From Planctomycetota bacterium (GTDB taxonomy: Bacteria > Planctomycetota > Planctomycetia > Pirellulales > Pirellulaceae): a stretch of 61,329 nucleotides of DNA. The stretch is from positions 1 to 61,329 of the forward strand of contig JAFLCP010000028.1 of NCBI GenBank assembly GCA_017303505.1. The letters are read 5' to 3'. The notes under the pieces were generated by a model that was given only the letters and a program-made list of their open reading frames with translations, searched no databases and had not been told where the DNA came from. Position 1 is the stretch's first letter. Each line of letters starts with the position of its first letter. The translations under genes and the position numbers were made by a program. This document shows positions 9,220 to 18,831 of the stretch, piece after piece.

Positions 9220-10245
9220 ATGACACGTTCCCCGCAGCCCAATCCCTCAACCCCAATTGCTGTCAGCGCGCGATCCGCAACCAGCGATTCGCACGAGGTT
9301 GCAGCGGGTAGCTTGCGGCAATTGCTCGAGATGTACCAACGGAGCGGCTTGCGTTGGTACCTGATGCCCGATGGGACGAGGCTCAATGTGCGCGATTTGC
9401 TGCAACGCTTTGATTCGAGTTCGACAACTGCAACCGCTCCACCTGCCGCACATGTTGAAATGGCAAACGCTGCAAAGACCAATGAGTCTTCTACTGCTGC
9501 CGTTGCGACGTCTTCCGAGGCAGAACGAAAACCAGAGCCAACTCCCCAACCAAAACCGGCGTCCGGTGATCGTCCCACGTTTGTACCTCCGACAAGCAAA
9601 GAGAATAAACCTGTTGTGCTGGCCCCAGCTCCACAATTTGCCAACTGGCAGTTGCCTGTGTTGACGTTGGATCAGCGAGAGCAGAACTTTGCCGATTTGA
9701 AAAAGCGTGTGGCTGCTTGTACGAAATGTCGCGAATTGGTGACGTACAGGACGCAAACTGTTTTTGGGGATGGAACATTACAACCCAAGGTATGTTTTTT
9801 TGGCGAAGCACCTGGTGCGGATGAAGACAAACAAGGTATCCCGTTTGTGGGTAAAGCGGGCCAGTTGCTGGACAAGATCATCGAAGCGACTACGTTAAAG
9901 CGTCCCGATGATGTCTATATTCTCAATTCGTTGCGTTGTCGTCCACCGAGCAATCGAACGCCTACGCCTGAAGAAGTTGAGAACTGTCGTCCCTTCTTTG
10001 AATTGCAATTAGAAGTTTTGCAACCGAAGTACATTGTTTGCTTAGGTGCGGTTGCTGTGCGTGCCATCTTGCAACGCAGCGAGTCAGTGGGCATGTTGCG
10101 AGGCAAATTTCACGCCTTCCGCGGCGCAAAAGTATTGGTCACCTACCATCCAGCGTATTTGTTGCGCAACCCTGATGCGAAAAAACTCGTGTGGGAAGAT
10201 ATGCAACTTTTGATGGCCGACATGGGCTTGAAAAGAAAAAGCTAA
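9220..10245 (+). CDS. Family 4 uracil-DNA glycosylase with a long N-terminal extension
   Basis: A 341-residue DNA repair enzyme that removes uracil from DNA. The catalytic part is residues 150-341. It has the four cysteines of the Fe-S cluster at C167, C170 (ACTKC), C240 (LRCRPP) and C256 (NCRPF), motif A GEAPGADEDKQGIPFVGKAG (195-214), and the C-terminal motif HPAYLLRNP (310-318). Residues 1-60 resemble a helical segment, and 65-140 are a Ala/Pro/Thr-rich, low-complexity linker not found in the short members. It is transcribed divergently from der. The 526-bp region after it is filled with repeats. Confidence 0.94.
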   Translation: MTRSPQPNPSTPIAVSARSATSDSHEVAAGSLRQLLEMYQRSGLRWYLMPDGTRLNVRDLLQRFDSSSTTATAPPAAHVEMANAAKTNESSTAAVATSSEAERKPEPTPQPKPASGDRPTFVPPTSKENKPVVLAPAPQFANWQLPVLTLDQREQNFADLKKRVAACTKCRELVTYRTQTVFGDGTLQPKVCFFGEAPGADEDKQGIPFVGKAGQLLDKIIEATTLKRPDDVYILNSLRCRPPSNRTPTPEEVENCRPFFELQLEVLQPKYIVCLGAVAVRAILQRSESVGMLRGKFHAFRGAKVLVTYHPAYLLRNPDAKKLVWEDMQLLMADMGLKRKS

Positions 10246-10284
10246 CTTCCCTAAATCTATGTGGTCTCCAACTGCATGGGGAAG

Positions 10285-10320
10285 GGAACCACGAAAATCA
10301 CGAAAGCCGCGAAATAGGAA
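10285..10320 (+). repeat. ACGAAA-type repeat, left arm
   Basis: GGAACCACGAAAATCACGAA followed by AGCCGCGAAAT: the left arm of the hairpin family seen complete at 35229-35314 and 40048-40135. A matching right arm occurs 270 bp away at 10591-10624, in the correct inverted orientation. Confidence 0.75.
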
Positions 10321-10394
10321 CAAAGCGGCAGTCGATCATGATTCCAGCAAGACGCTATTTGTCGCAGATCGTTTAGCCGGTGGCGATGTGGCTA

Positions 10395-10763
10395 GAGGGG
10401 TGAGGAGTGAGGGGTGAGACTTGAGGAAAGCGCGGGGGCGAGATCGTTTAGCCCGTAGCCGAAGGCTAGGCGTACTACCGGTTGACTCTCAGACGCGTTG
10501 GACCAACACTTTTGACTCTCGTATTTTCGAACACGTACAACTGTACGTGTGGAATGGAAATCAGCTCAACTCATTGCGGTTCGGTCTCTTCCTCTTTCGC
10601 GTTTTTCGCCCTTTTAGCGGTTCCATAAGCCGACGCGTCAAACGGTACAACCATCGAAGCGCGGCGAATTACGATCACGAATTACGAAGTACGAAGTAAG
10701 AGCTACGACCCAACCGACCGAACATCGCTCCTGCTTTCCTCAAGCCTCACACCTCACCCCTCC
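10395..10763. repeat. MITE-like mosaic with ~30-bp imperfect inverted ends
   Basis: The ends at 10395-10431 and 10733-10763 are inverted copies of one motif (…CTTGAGGAAAGC / GCTTTCCTCAAG…, each joined to a GAGGGGTGAG-like tract). Inside lie a solo half of the array hairpin (CCGAAGGCTAGG near 10460), a 20-bp palindrome at 10531-10550, the right arm of an ACGAAA repeat (10591-10624) and an ATTACGAAGTACGAAGTA tract (10677-10700). No open frame of note. It fills the gap between two convergent genes, which end at 10245 and 10772. A small non-autonomous element is one reading; layered insertions of several repeats is another. Confidence 0.6.
10531..10550. repeat. 20-bp palindrome
   Basis: ACACGTACAACTGTACGTGT: 9-bp perfect arms around a 2-bp centre. 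The same ACGTACA-NN-TGTACGT core appears at 50058-50073 and 51097-51112 inside the 357-bp direct repeats. Confidence 0.7.
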
Positions 10764-10771
10764 AGCCTGCT

Positions 10772-13700
10772 CTACGGTCTTCTTTGGAACAGCGAATCGC
10801 GAGGGCTGGTGTTGTTGATGTTCGCTCCATTAGGTGGCGAAGCGACGGGGGCAATTCCCCCACCCTGCAAGTCGAGCTGGAATTGCTCCAATTGCATATC
10901 GATGATCTCCATCGTCTTCAAGCGGAAACTCGCATCGCGGATCGACAACTTAGCCGGTGGTTCATTCTGCGGAGTTCGTTGAAGTACAGCCGCTTGGCGC
11001 GGCGAACCGATGATTCGCACAATGTCCTTCACCGCTTGATATCCTAACTTGGTCGCAGTTCCCGCAAACACTTCCGTCGGTGTTCGCCCTTCAAACACCA
11101 CATTCGTATCAGCTTCCAAGTCCCACGATCCTAGATTCTGCGTCCCCTGCGAACTTATCACCGAAGCACTTGGAACTTGTGTCGCTTCATAGACTCGCAA
11201 TTGCTCGCAACTCAACAACATTTGTCCTGGAGTGAGTTGTTGCAATTGGGCGACGTCAATCGCATCATCCCAGTTAGCGATTGGCCCCATGCCAACTTCG
11301 ATCTGGCGTTTGAAGATGAACTCCATTCGATCTAAGAAGCCTTCCAGTTCACCCGCGAAGGTCAAATGCAAACAAGATAATTCGCTCGGCCGCTGCGAAG
11401 CCAAACTGCCGGTTGGAACTCCTAACCGAGTGCTGCTGGGACGGCGCGAACGAATGGAACCGGGCCCCTGACCTACCATACGTTGAGTCGTTAAATCAAT
11501 CGATAGATTCGGAACAGCCAGTTGTTCAAGCGAAAGTCGCGTACCATAGACATCGGTTTGTGCCGCCGTGATCTCGACTTGATGAATGAGATTCACCGTT
11601 TGAATTTCTAGTTTGCTGCCCGCCCGTGGCTGGTCGATCGGTTGGTTCAAAGCCACCTCCAACATCTCGGATTTGCCATCCAGATGCCACACCGTATTGG
11701 CGTTGGTTTGCACTCGTCCGAAAAAGTCCACGCCGCCATCCATGCGAGCCACACGTCCATCAAACATCATTCTTCCACGCCAACTGCAACGTGGTGCATC
11801 AATCCAGCGCATATTCGAAGGAGCTGTTGCGGGGTTGGCACTGCCGGGTTTTTGAAGGGCATCAATGGGTACACCAAACGACCCAGGTTCATCAATCCAC
11901 ACTAAATGTTTCTGCTGATCGATTCGAACCACAGGCCCTTCAAGCCATCCTTGTCCGACAAAAATACGCGCTGGCTTGCCAGCGATCACCGCATTGGCCA
12001 CATTGCCGGTGGTCGTACTTAGACGAAGCTGATCACCTTCGATGGTCAATGGTAATGGATTAGCAGGATCGATCGCTTCTCGACGCAGAGTAACACCACC
12101 TTGGATCGTCAAATCATCGATCAACATCTCCTTATGGGTGCGGAATAAACGACCATGCAAACGGTGACCTGTCACTTCAACGGGCGGACCAGCGGTTTGA
12201 TTCTCTTGCGGGGCTAATCCGCGAATGACTGGGTTATTAACCGCACCACCGCCGTTTGGAGGCCCAACCCATGTCTGGGCTGTTTGACCATTTGGCGTGT
12301 TTAACGATAATCCGCCTTCACCTCCAACGCCCGGCGCCGGGGTCGGTGGCGGATCTGTCACATACGCAAACCACAGTGCCATTTCCGCAAACTTGCCAAC
12401 CAATTGAGGTGAGTTAATCGATACGTTACCAACGGCTTCCATGCGATCCGGAACCCATTTCGACAACAGGCCTGATTGAGGAGCTGTTGCCCCACCTTCG
12501 ATCAATGGTCGCAGCCAAACATCCATCATAGAGGCTTCGAAACGCCCTTGATCTTTATTGCGAACAATCACGTTCCCTTTCAGATAGACGCGTGAGTCTT
12601 GTCCATCGGGAACCATTTGCAGACTTTTGTTCCAACCTAACTCCCAATTGCCGTGATCGGGATCACTGAAGACCGCATTGCCAGGTCCACTTGCAGCCAA
12701 CCATCCCAGATGCGCCGAATTCCCATCAAAACGATAACCGAGTTCGGGTGCCCAAAACTCCATATCCATATGCTTGAGATAACTTGGCTCGGAATGTTGA
12801 GGTTCCGCAGGTAGCCGGTTGATCCAGCTGATCTGTTGTTTGATCAAGTCGACCGAGAGCCAGCGTCCAACACCACGTGTTCCCAACGTTGGTATCTCGA
12901 AGGTCACATAACGATCCTGCGGTGTCATGTTGATCGAGGCACCTTGAGCTTCTAGTTTCTTGAGCAACAATGGTCCCATCGCAACCGGTTGTCCCGGTAC
13001 AAAACCTGATGGTCGTGGTGCCGCGTTGTTTGTTTCATCTTCGCGATCGACATATATCCGCAACTGCGCACATTCAAAACGATCCGTTGGCAAACCATCC
13101 ACTTGGTGCGCGATTTTGACATCGCCTTCCAATTGCGCTTTGGACTCATTGAAATCAAAAGTAAACGCGCCCGAACATTTGATTTGAACGAATGCATTGC
13201 GTTCGAGAATGGGGGTTTGCCCGAAGGGAATCGATACGTTTTTAGAAATAGTTTCCCCAAATAGCCCTCCCTTGGGCACTTCAGCGTAAACCTCATCCAC
13301 ATAGACCAGCGTTAATTTATCCAAACCATCCCAGGAGGAATTCCCGGTTGAATCACTGGATAAAAGGCGTTTCTTCAGGTTGATGGTCAAGTCGCGACCG
13401 CGAGCAAAACTGCGGCCCAACCGAATGTCGACGTTTTCACTGGTCGAGATCTTCAAATGCTCGATGCGGACCGACTCGGTTGTGATATCCAATGAATCGC
13501 TCTGGTCTGAGCTTCTGCCTGGAGAGTAAATGCGAATCTTGCCCATCAATTGGCCATCATCCAAAGGTGGAGTTTGGCCACTGAAAATGTCGATCTCGTC
13601 GCGAAAATGAATAATGGCTCCGTCTGGAGCATCTATCAAAATCGGCCGATCGTCACCTGCATTGCCCTTAGCATGATCATCTGAGGGAAGCAAAATCGTT

Positions 13701-13984
13701 AGTGGATGCAATCGCCAGCGTTTATCCCCAACGCGTTCCCATGTCTTGAAAAGTAAAATACCTTGCTCGGTCTCGAGGACCTTTGGACCTTTTCGTTGCC
13801 ACGAGTCCTTTTCGAAAATCTCATTCCACCAGTACGCATAATCGGTTGGCGAGCTGCTGACAGTGATGACCGTGGCATCTTCTCCTTCGGGCTCAATCAA
13901 TGGGACCGCTGTAAATTGGTAGATCAGAGCAGCAGCACTGACCAGGACGAGCATTCGCCCGTAATCCCAGATCATTGTGCTCAT
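10772..13984 (-). CDS. Large LptC-like, probably envelope-associated protein
   Basis: A 1070-residue protein with one hydrophobic segment at about residues 10-28 and a long, mostly beta-rich remainder, so it is probably anchored in the inner membrane and extends into the periplasm. Residues about 140-215 (LDITTESVRIEHLKISTSEN, then NVDIRLGRSFARGRDL) have the rhythm of the LptC/OstA beta-jellyroll, in which a 'state' strand is followed by an 'added or removed by' strand. Later parts look like repeats of the same kind. It follows kdsD and kdsC on the same strand, which supports a part in LPS transport. LptC is normally ~190 residues, so this is either a giant relative or a fusion. Function is inferred. 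Confidence 0.6.
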   Translation of the reverse strand: MSTMIWDYGRMLVLVSAAALIYQFTAVPLIEPEGEDATVITVSSSPTDYAYWWNEIFEKDSWQRKGPKVLETEQGILLFKTWERVGDKRWRLHPLTILLPSDDHAKGNAGDDRPILIDAPDGAIIHFRDEIDIFSGQTPPLDDGQLMGKIRIYSPGRSSDQSDSLDITTESVRIEHLKISTSENVDIRLGRSFARGRDLTINLKKRLLSSDSTGNSSWDGLDKLTLVYVDEVYAEVPKGGLFGETISKNVSIPFGQTPILERNAFVQIKCSGAFTFDFNESKAQLEGDVKIAHQVDGLPTDRFECAQLRIYVDREDETNNAAPRPSGFVPGQPVAMGPLLLKKLEAQGASINMTPQDRYVTFEIPTLGTRGVGRWLSVDLIKQQISWINRLPAEPQHSEPSYLKHMDMEFWAPELGYRFDGNSAHLGWLAASGPGNAVFSDPDHGNWELGWNKSLQMVPDGQDSRVYLKGNVIVRNKDQGRFEASMMDVWLRPLIEGGATAPQSGLLSKWVPDRMEAVGNVSINSPQLVGKFAEMALWFAYVTDPPPTPAPGVGGEGGLSLNTPNGQTAQTWVGPPNGGGAVNNPVIRGLAPQENQTAGPPVEVTGHRLHGRLFRTHKEMLIDDLTIQGGVTLRREAIDPANPLPLTIEGDQLRLSTTTGNVANAVIAGKPARIFVGQGWLEGPVVRIDQQKHLVWIDEPGSFGVPIDALQKPGSANPATAPSNMRWIDAPRCSWRGRMMFDGRVARMDGGVDFFGRVQTNANTVWHLDGKSEMLEVALNQPIDQPRAGSKLEIQTVNLIHQVEITAAQTDVYGTRLSLEQLAVPNLSIDLTTQRMVGQGPGSIRSRRPSSTRLGVPTGSLASQRPSELSCLHLTFAGELEGFLDRMEFIFKRQIEVGMGPIANWDDAIDVAQLQQLTPGQMLLSCEQLRVYEATQVPSASVISSQGTQNLGSWDLEADTNVVFEGRTPTEVFAGTATKLGYQAVKDIVRIIGSPRQAAVLQRTPQNEPPAKLSIRDASFRLKTMEIIDMQLEQFQLDLQGGGIAPVASPPNGANINNTSPRDSLFQRRP

Positions 13985-14182
13985 ACCCTACTCCTTACCC
14001 AAGTTACTCAAAACGGTTATCTGCTATGAATGAAACTCGCCCGATGAAAAATCCCGATCGTTATTGTGGAATGCGTTGCCCTATACGTTTTGTCCTTGCG
14101 ATTGGTTGCTATGTCTCTGCCACATTTTGTTCTGTTGCTTCGTTGAGAAGCCAAAAACGAATAAACGATTCAGTGAAATCAA

Positions 14183-14725
14183 TTAGTTCGAACTTATGGG
14201 CGGCAGAGGCGTAGGAACAAAATCGTCCCATCGCGACTTAGCACGCAGCAAACGTTCGATCAATTCGCGAACGGCTCCATTACCACCTGAGGCTTGCGTG
14301 ATCCAACGAGCCGTTTGCCGAACTTCCATCGCCGCATCAGCCACCGTCACTGGCAATCCCACTTCGTAAAGTACGGGCAGGTCGGGTAAGTCATCGCCGA
14401 TATAGCAGATTTGCTCAGGGCGATATCCGTATTGCTGCATGATGTCCAGCATGGCCTTTCGTTTGTCGGATTGTCCCTGACGCACGATTTCGATATTCAA
14501 TTCGGCTGCACGCATGTTGACGATTTGTGAATTGCGGGCCGTGATCAAACCGAATCGGTAACCGGCTTGTTGCCAGAGCTTAATGCCCAAACCATCGCGA
14601 ACATGAAATTGCTTCGTCTCGACGCCATGGTTGTCCACGACGATGCGACCATCGGTCAGCACACCATCGACGTCGCTCAAAATCACTTCAATGGGCCGAG
14701 CTAGTTGCTGATCACTAACAGTCAC
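14183..14725 (-). CDS. kdsC: KdsC-type HAD phosphatase (Kdo 8-phosphate phosphatase)
   Basis: A 180-residue HAD phosphatase of the KdsC family, which dephosphorylates Kdo 8-phosphate in LPS core synthesis. The nucleophile motif is LSDVDGVLTDGR with D18 and D20; GLITARNSQ, GQSDKRKAML and CYIGDDLPDLPV are the later HAD motifs. There is no cap domain, as expected for a tetrameric KdsC. The chosen start is a GTG at 14725, seven bases after an AGGAG that lies inside the end of kdsD; the frame is open upstream to 14767, which would overlap kdsD by 53 bp. It sits directly after kdsD, which supplies the precursor arabinose 5-phosphate. Confidence 0.88.
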   Translation of the reverse strand: MTVSDQQLARPIEVILSDVDGVLTDGRIVVDNHGVETKQFHVRDGLGIKLWQQAGYRFGLITARNSQIVNMRAAELNIEIVRQGQSDKRKAMLDIMQQYGYRPEQICYIGDDLPDLPVLYEVGLPVTVADAAMEVRQTARWITQASGGNGAVRELIERLLRAKSRWDDFVPTPLPPISSN

Positions 14726-15839
14726 TGTCACACTCCTTTTCGCCCGCCGAATTCGATTCACTTTCACAACGATGGAGTTTCAGAATGCGAGGTGGCGGCT
14801 CTGGCTCTGCCGACTGTTTATCATCCGTAATCAGCCCCACCATGTCCGTAATATCGATGATGCCACAGGGCCGATTCTCTGCGTCGACAACAGGCAACTC
14901 ACTAATCTTGTAACGTGCCAACAACTGCAAAGCATCATTGAGCATTTGCGTTCGTTGCACCGTCAAAAATTTCTTGGTCATCACATCGGCAACGGGTCCA
15001 TCCAAAATCGCCTCACGGCGTTGTTCGAGCATCTTGGCCAAATCACTATCGGTAAAGATCCCGCAAATACGACCCTCATGATCCGTCAACATGATCGCGC
15101 CGGTGCGACGTCCGGGACGACTGGCAGTAACCAATATTTCACGCACTGTTTGGTTGCTAACGGCAACACGACATTGGGCCAAAGGACGCATGGCCTCTTC
15201 GGTTCGCATCAACATGCGTCCGAGATTGCCACCTGGATGATACTTAGCAAAATCTTCCGCAGCGAAACCGCGCATGCGACTGACCAATAACGCCAAAGCA
15301 TCCCCCATCGCCATCATCGCGGCAGTGCTCGAACTGGGTGCCAATTTGAGACTGCAGGCCTCGCGAATTTCGCCTAACTCCAACACATGATCCGCTTGTC
15401 GCCCTAAAGTGCTGGTTCGCGATTTGGTAATCGCCATCAACGAAGCGCTTTGCCGACGCAAACTTGGAAGCACACGAACCAACTCTTCAGTTTCGCCGCT
15501 GTAAGACAACACCAACATTACGTCGCGAGCTGTTACCATCCCCAAATCGCCATGAATGGCTTCAGCCGGATGCAAGAAATGACTGCAGGTGCCTGTCGAT
15601 GCAAAAGTCGCCGACAGCTTCCGGCCCACTAAGCCAGCCTTTCCGATCCCGCACACGATCACACTGCCATCGCACTGCAAAATTTGTTGTACGGCTGCCA
15701 GAAACTGAGCATCTAGACGTTCGATCAACGAACTAATCGCCTCTGCCTCGCGGCGCAAGACTTCCGCCGCAAACGCGAGTTGTTCCTGCGAAGATATGGA
15801 CGAAGCCCCCGCCAATTGGCTTGCAGCATAACGTGCCAT
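14715..15839 (-). CDS. kdsD: Arabinose 5-phosphate isomerase (KpsF/GutQ family)
   Basis: A 374-residue enzyme that converts ribulose 5-phosphate to arabinose 5-phosphate, the first committed precursor of Kdo. The SIS sugar-isomerase domain covers about residues 30-205, with VCGIGKAGLVGRKLSATFAS (62-81) and LSYSGETEELVR (111-122). Two CBS domains follow at about 220-345, including the GRICGIFTDSDLAKM and RPCGIIDITDMVG stretches. A short charged tail extends beyond the CBS pair and overlaps the start of kdsC. With kdsC and the LptC-like gene it forms an LPS/Kdo operon. Confidence 0.93.
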   Translation of the reverse strand: MARYAASQLAGASSISSQEQLAFAAEVLRREAEAISSLIERLDAQFLAAVQQILQCDGSVIVCGIGKAGLVGRKLSATFASTGTCSHFLHPAEAIHGDLGMVTARDVMLVLSYSGETEELVRVLPSLRRQSASLMAITKSRTSTLGRQADHVLELGEIREACSLKLAPSSSTAAMMAMGDALALLVSRMRGFAAEDFAKYHPGGNLGRMLMRTEEAMRPLAQCRVAVSNQTVREILVTASRPGRRTGAIMLTDHEGRICGIFTDSDLAKMLEQRREAILDGPVADVMTKKFLTVQRTQMLNDALQLLARYKISELPVVDAENRPCGIIDITDMVGLITDDKQSAEPEPPPRILKLHRCESESNSAGEKECDSDC

Positions 15840-16113
15840 GTTCGATCATCCTTGATCTCATCAGCGATTCAGTCCGTCCGAACCACTTAGTATTTGCTAT
15901 CAAATAAATCTACGGTCGAGGTGAACGGTTCCACCGATTCACACTTTCGTATCCTGTATCCTATCCGAACCCAAAGGCTTTAGCCTATAGCGATTTGCTC
16001 GTCGAAGCGTTTTGAGACAGGCCCGGCTAGACACCTTTCCCAAAGACGCAAACCTGAACCGCATAACAACTTACGACCGCCGTTGATTCCCAAACGAAAT
16101 GAGCCTAGCCAGG

Positions 16114-18831
16114 TTATTTCATATTTTTCACGTTATCGAGTCGATTTTTCCAAACGGTGCCTTTAGGAGAATGCGTCAGCAGGATCACTTCGACGGCTTG
16201 CTTGGCATCGTCGAATTTCTTCAACCAAACCAGACACAAGGCGGAGCGATATCGCGCACGGAGCCAATCATCACTCCCGTTTTTGGACCCAGCGGCTAAC
16301 TTTCGATAAATACCGAGAGCTTGCTCGAGCTCATCGCTATCCCCAGTTTCGAGCAGAGCCGCTTTGGCGCGTTGCCACACGGCGACTCGTGGTTGGCTTT
16401 TGATCCTTTGTTCGATCTGCCCCATGTACTGTTGGCGATTGAGTCCGAAGGGATTGAAACGCCATTGCAAAAGATCGAGCTGATCGGGTGGGAGCGATTT
16501 CCAAGTAGGTTGAACAGACGCGTCGGCTAACAGACTAGAGATTTCCTCCATCGCTTCACGGGAAGAGAAACGGTCCGGTGGACTCAGCCATTCGATTTGT
16601 TCCAACAAGACACCACTGGCACAGAAGAGTGAAACCGAAGGTGCCAAGCCTTTCATCTCAATGTTATCCACAGCAGATTCTTCTGAAGCGGCGTTGTTGG
16701 GCGGCTGCAACAATGCGGCCAGTGGTGTTATGGTCTTGGCAGTTAACACATGATTGGTGTCCATTTCTTTTTTCGCTTGGTTCACCGTTTCCCACGCTAA
16801 CTTCCAACTGTATCCCGCTTCATCATTTTGAAGAATGGTTTTGCTCCATTCGGTACGCACTTTATTTAGGTTAGGGTCGTCATCTAATTGAAGGGCGACG
16901 CTTTCGGGCGATAAATCGTGCATCACTATTTGAATCGTGGCACTTAAATTTCTCAGCGGGTTATTGGCAGCTTCTGGTGACAAAGCGGCAGCCCAGTCGC
17001 TCCAAGCTGCGATATACTTTTTGGCTTGTTCCAAAACACGTGGATCATTCTCAGGATATTGCCAATAGATCCCGCGCATTTCGAGCTCAACGATGAGCCA
17101 AGCTAACTCATTGGCAAATAGGACATGCTCTACATGTGGGCGCAGCTTATCGGCAGCAGTCAGCCATATTCGCCGCAGATTGGCACTTTGCGCGAACTGC
17201 AGAGCGGCTTGGAAACTGGCTGGATCTTCCGGAAAAATCTTCAATTGTTCGACAAACAGTTCATCGAGTTTGCTCCATAGTTCTTGACTATTGGGCGTGC
17301 CACGCACTGCTTGTGTGACGCAATAAATCGCCATCAAGTGGGCAGCTGATGCATCTTTCTCGGCTGGGAAATCGATTGCGGCTTGTCGAAATAGATCACC
17401 CGCCCCCTCCCAGTTCTTCGTTTTCTGTTTAATAGCAGCAGCCTGCAATGTGAATTGAAGTGCGACGTCATGAACTTGATCGCGTTTTAGTAGCGCTGCC
17501 TGTTGAAGTAGTTTTCCAATTGCCTCATCCACTCGGTTGGCTGCGAGCAGTTGTCGTACTTCGATACGAACCAGTTCGGTAGCTTCATTGCTATTGCGCA
17601 TGTCGGGGGTTGTTTTCGACGACGTGACCGATAGTAACAATGCTTCCGCGCGTCGCTGCCAATAACCACCAAAACGTTTCCCTATCGCATCGCGGGCTTC
17701 GAGCAATTGAGTCATCGCTTGTTGCTTTTGGCTGCCACCGTTGGAGTCTTTCGGTAAATCGAACAGAGCCAATCTCAACTGTGCCATTGCGAACTCGGGC
17801 GTTGCGTCGAGCGACTGAAAGTCTTGCAGTGTTTTCTCGGCTAAAGCGCGATCATCGCCTTGCAAGGCAGTCTGTACCAACAAATCGAGAGCCCGCAAAC
17901 GAACTCGACTGTCGTTGGATTGCAATAATGTTTGAGAGCGTTCTAAGGTTTCCGCTCGATTTCCTTGCAGCCACTTCGAAACGGTTATGGCTAAATCCAA
18001 TTTGGAACGGCCGCTCCAATCGGCAGCGACTTTTCCGGCAGCTTCGATTGCGGACCGTTCCATTTCTGTTCCAGCTGCGATGGCGTCGGCGGATTGCAGC
18101 GGATAAGCCTGCCCGCGAAGAGCCAGAGCTTCACATCGCAATAAGGCTGTTTCGGTTGATAATTCTTGCAATTCGCGGATTTGTTTACGCGCCTGAGCGG
18201 TGGTCGAGGTCGAAGTGCTAACAACCATTTCGGCGATCGACTTTTGCAACAACTCTCCCCCACGATCCAGATCGCGAATCGATTGCAGAGCTTTCTCGCG
18301 AGACTCGTTATCCAATGGATTAGCCAAGTAACGAGCCATGGCGCCTTGGGCGCGGAGATGTGTGGCATGCAGATATTGCCAACGGATCCACAACCCTCTC
18401 AAAGGCGGTGGCGAAACATTCGTGATCTCTTGATGAATCGCTTCGATTTGCTCCCAATTCTCTGCTACCTTTTTCAAATCGGGCGGGGAGCGATCTTCGA
18501 CATCCAGAGCTTCGCTGGCCAAACCTCGAATCAACCAACATTGCCAACGAATACGTTCATCGCTATTCGTGGGTAACACAGCAACCTGTGCACGACAGGC
18601 ATCGTTAGCGATCGAGTACAGACTATTGCGCCACAATGCCTCAAGCACTGTTTCTGCTGCCGGCCCATCAGGAATAACTGGGGGAGGAATAGGTGGTGAT
18701 TGTGCCGCAGCCTGATGGACAGCCCCACCTAAACAGCAAGCCAATATACCGCATGAGAATAGTCGCCATACTATTCTGCGAATCACATGTTTAAGACGAT
18801 TTGTCTCGCTCAGGTGGAATGGGCTTACCAT
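16114..18831 (-). CDS. Secreted or periplasmic TPR-type protein of unknown function
   Basis: About 905 residues from the ATG at 18831. This start gives a signal peptide (hydrophobic FSCGILACCLGGAVHQAAA, probable cleavage after AAA) and has an AGGA upstream; the frame is open to 18858. The mature protein is almost wholly alpha-helical, rich in Ala, Leu, Gln and Glu, with the irregular helix pairs of TPR or HEAT-like repeats (for example LQFTLQAAAIKQKTKNWEGA, then GDLFRQAAIDFP). It has no catalytic motif I recognise. Its start overlaps the 3' end of the second metal permease by 41 bp, so it is the last gene of the metal-uptake operon by position, although no link in function is shown. Confidence 0.7.
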   Translation of the reverse strand: MVSPFHLSETNRLKHVIRRIVWRLFSCGILACCLGGAVHQAAAQSPPIPPPVIPDGPAAETVLEALWRNSLYSIANDACRAQVAVLPTNSDERIRWQCWLIRGLASEALDVEDRSPPDLKKVAENWEQIEAIHQEITNVSPPPLRGLWIRWQYLHATHLRAQGAMARYLANPLDNESREKALQSIRDLDRGGELLQKSIAEMVVSTSTSTTAQARKQIRELQELSTETALLRCEALALRGQAYPLQSADAIAAGTEMERSAIEAAGKVAADWSGRSKLDLAITVSKWLQGNRAETLERSQTLLQSNDSRVRLRALDLLVQTALQGDDRALAEKTLQDFQSLDATPEFAMAQLRLALFDLPKDSNGGSQKQQAMTQLLEARDAIGKRFGGYWQRRAEALLLSVTSSKTTPDMRNSNEATELVRIEVRQLLAANRVDEAIGKLLQQAALLKRDQVHDVALQFTLQAAAIKQKTKNWEGAGDLFRQAAIDFPAEKDASAAHLMAIYCVTQAVRGTPNSQELWSKLDELFVEQLKIFPEDPASFQAALQFAQSANLRRIWLTAADKLRPHVEHVLFANELAWLIVELEMRGIYWQYPENDPRVLEQAKKYIAAWSDWAAALSPEAANNPLRNLSATIQIVMHDLSPESVALQLDDDPNLNKVRTEWSKTILQNDEAGYSWKLAWETVNQAKKEMDTNHVLTAKTITPLAALLQPPNNAASEESAVDNIEMKGLAPSVSLFCASGVLLEQIEWLSPPDRFSSREAMEEISSLLADASVQPTWKSLPPDQLDLLQWRFNPFGLNRQQYMGQIEQRIKSQPRVAVWQRAKAALLETGDSDELEQALGIYRKLAAGSKNGSDDWLRARYRSALCLVWLKKFDDAKQAVEVILLTHSPKGTVWKNRLDNVKNMK

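Noticed and set aside
13975-14214. 79-residue protein in the gap before kdsC
   Set aside because: Short, no ribosome site, partly antisense to kdsC and the LptC-like gene.
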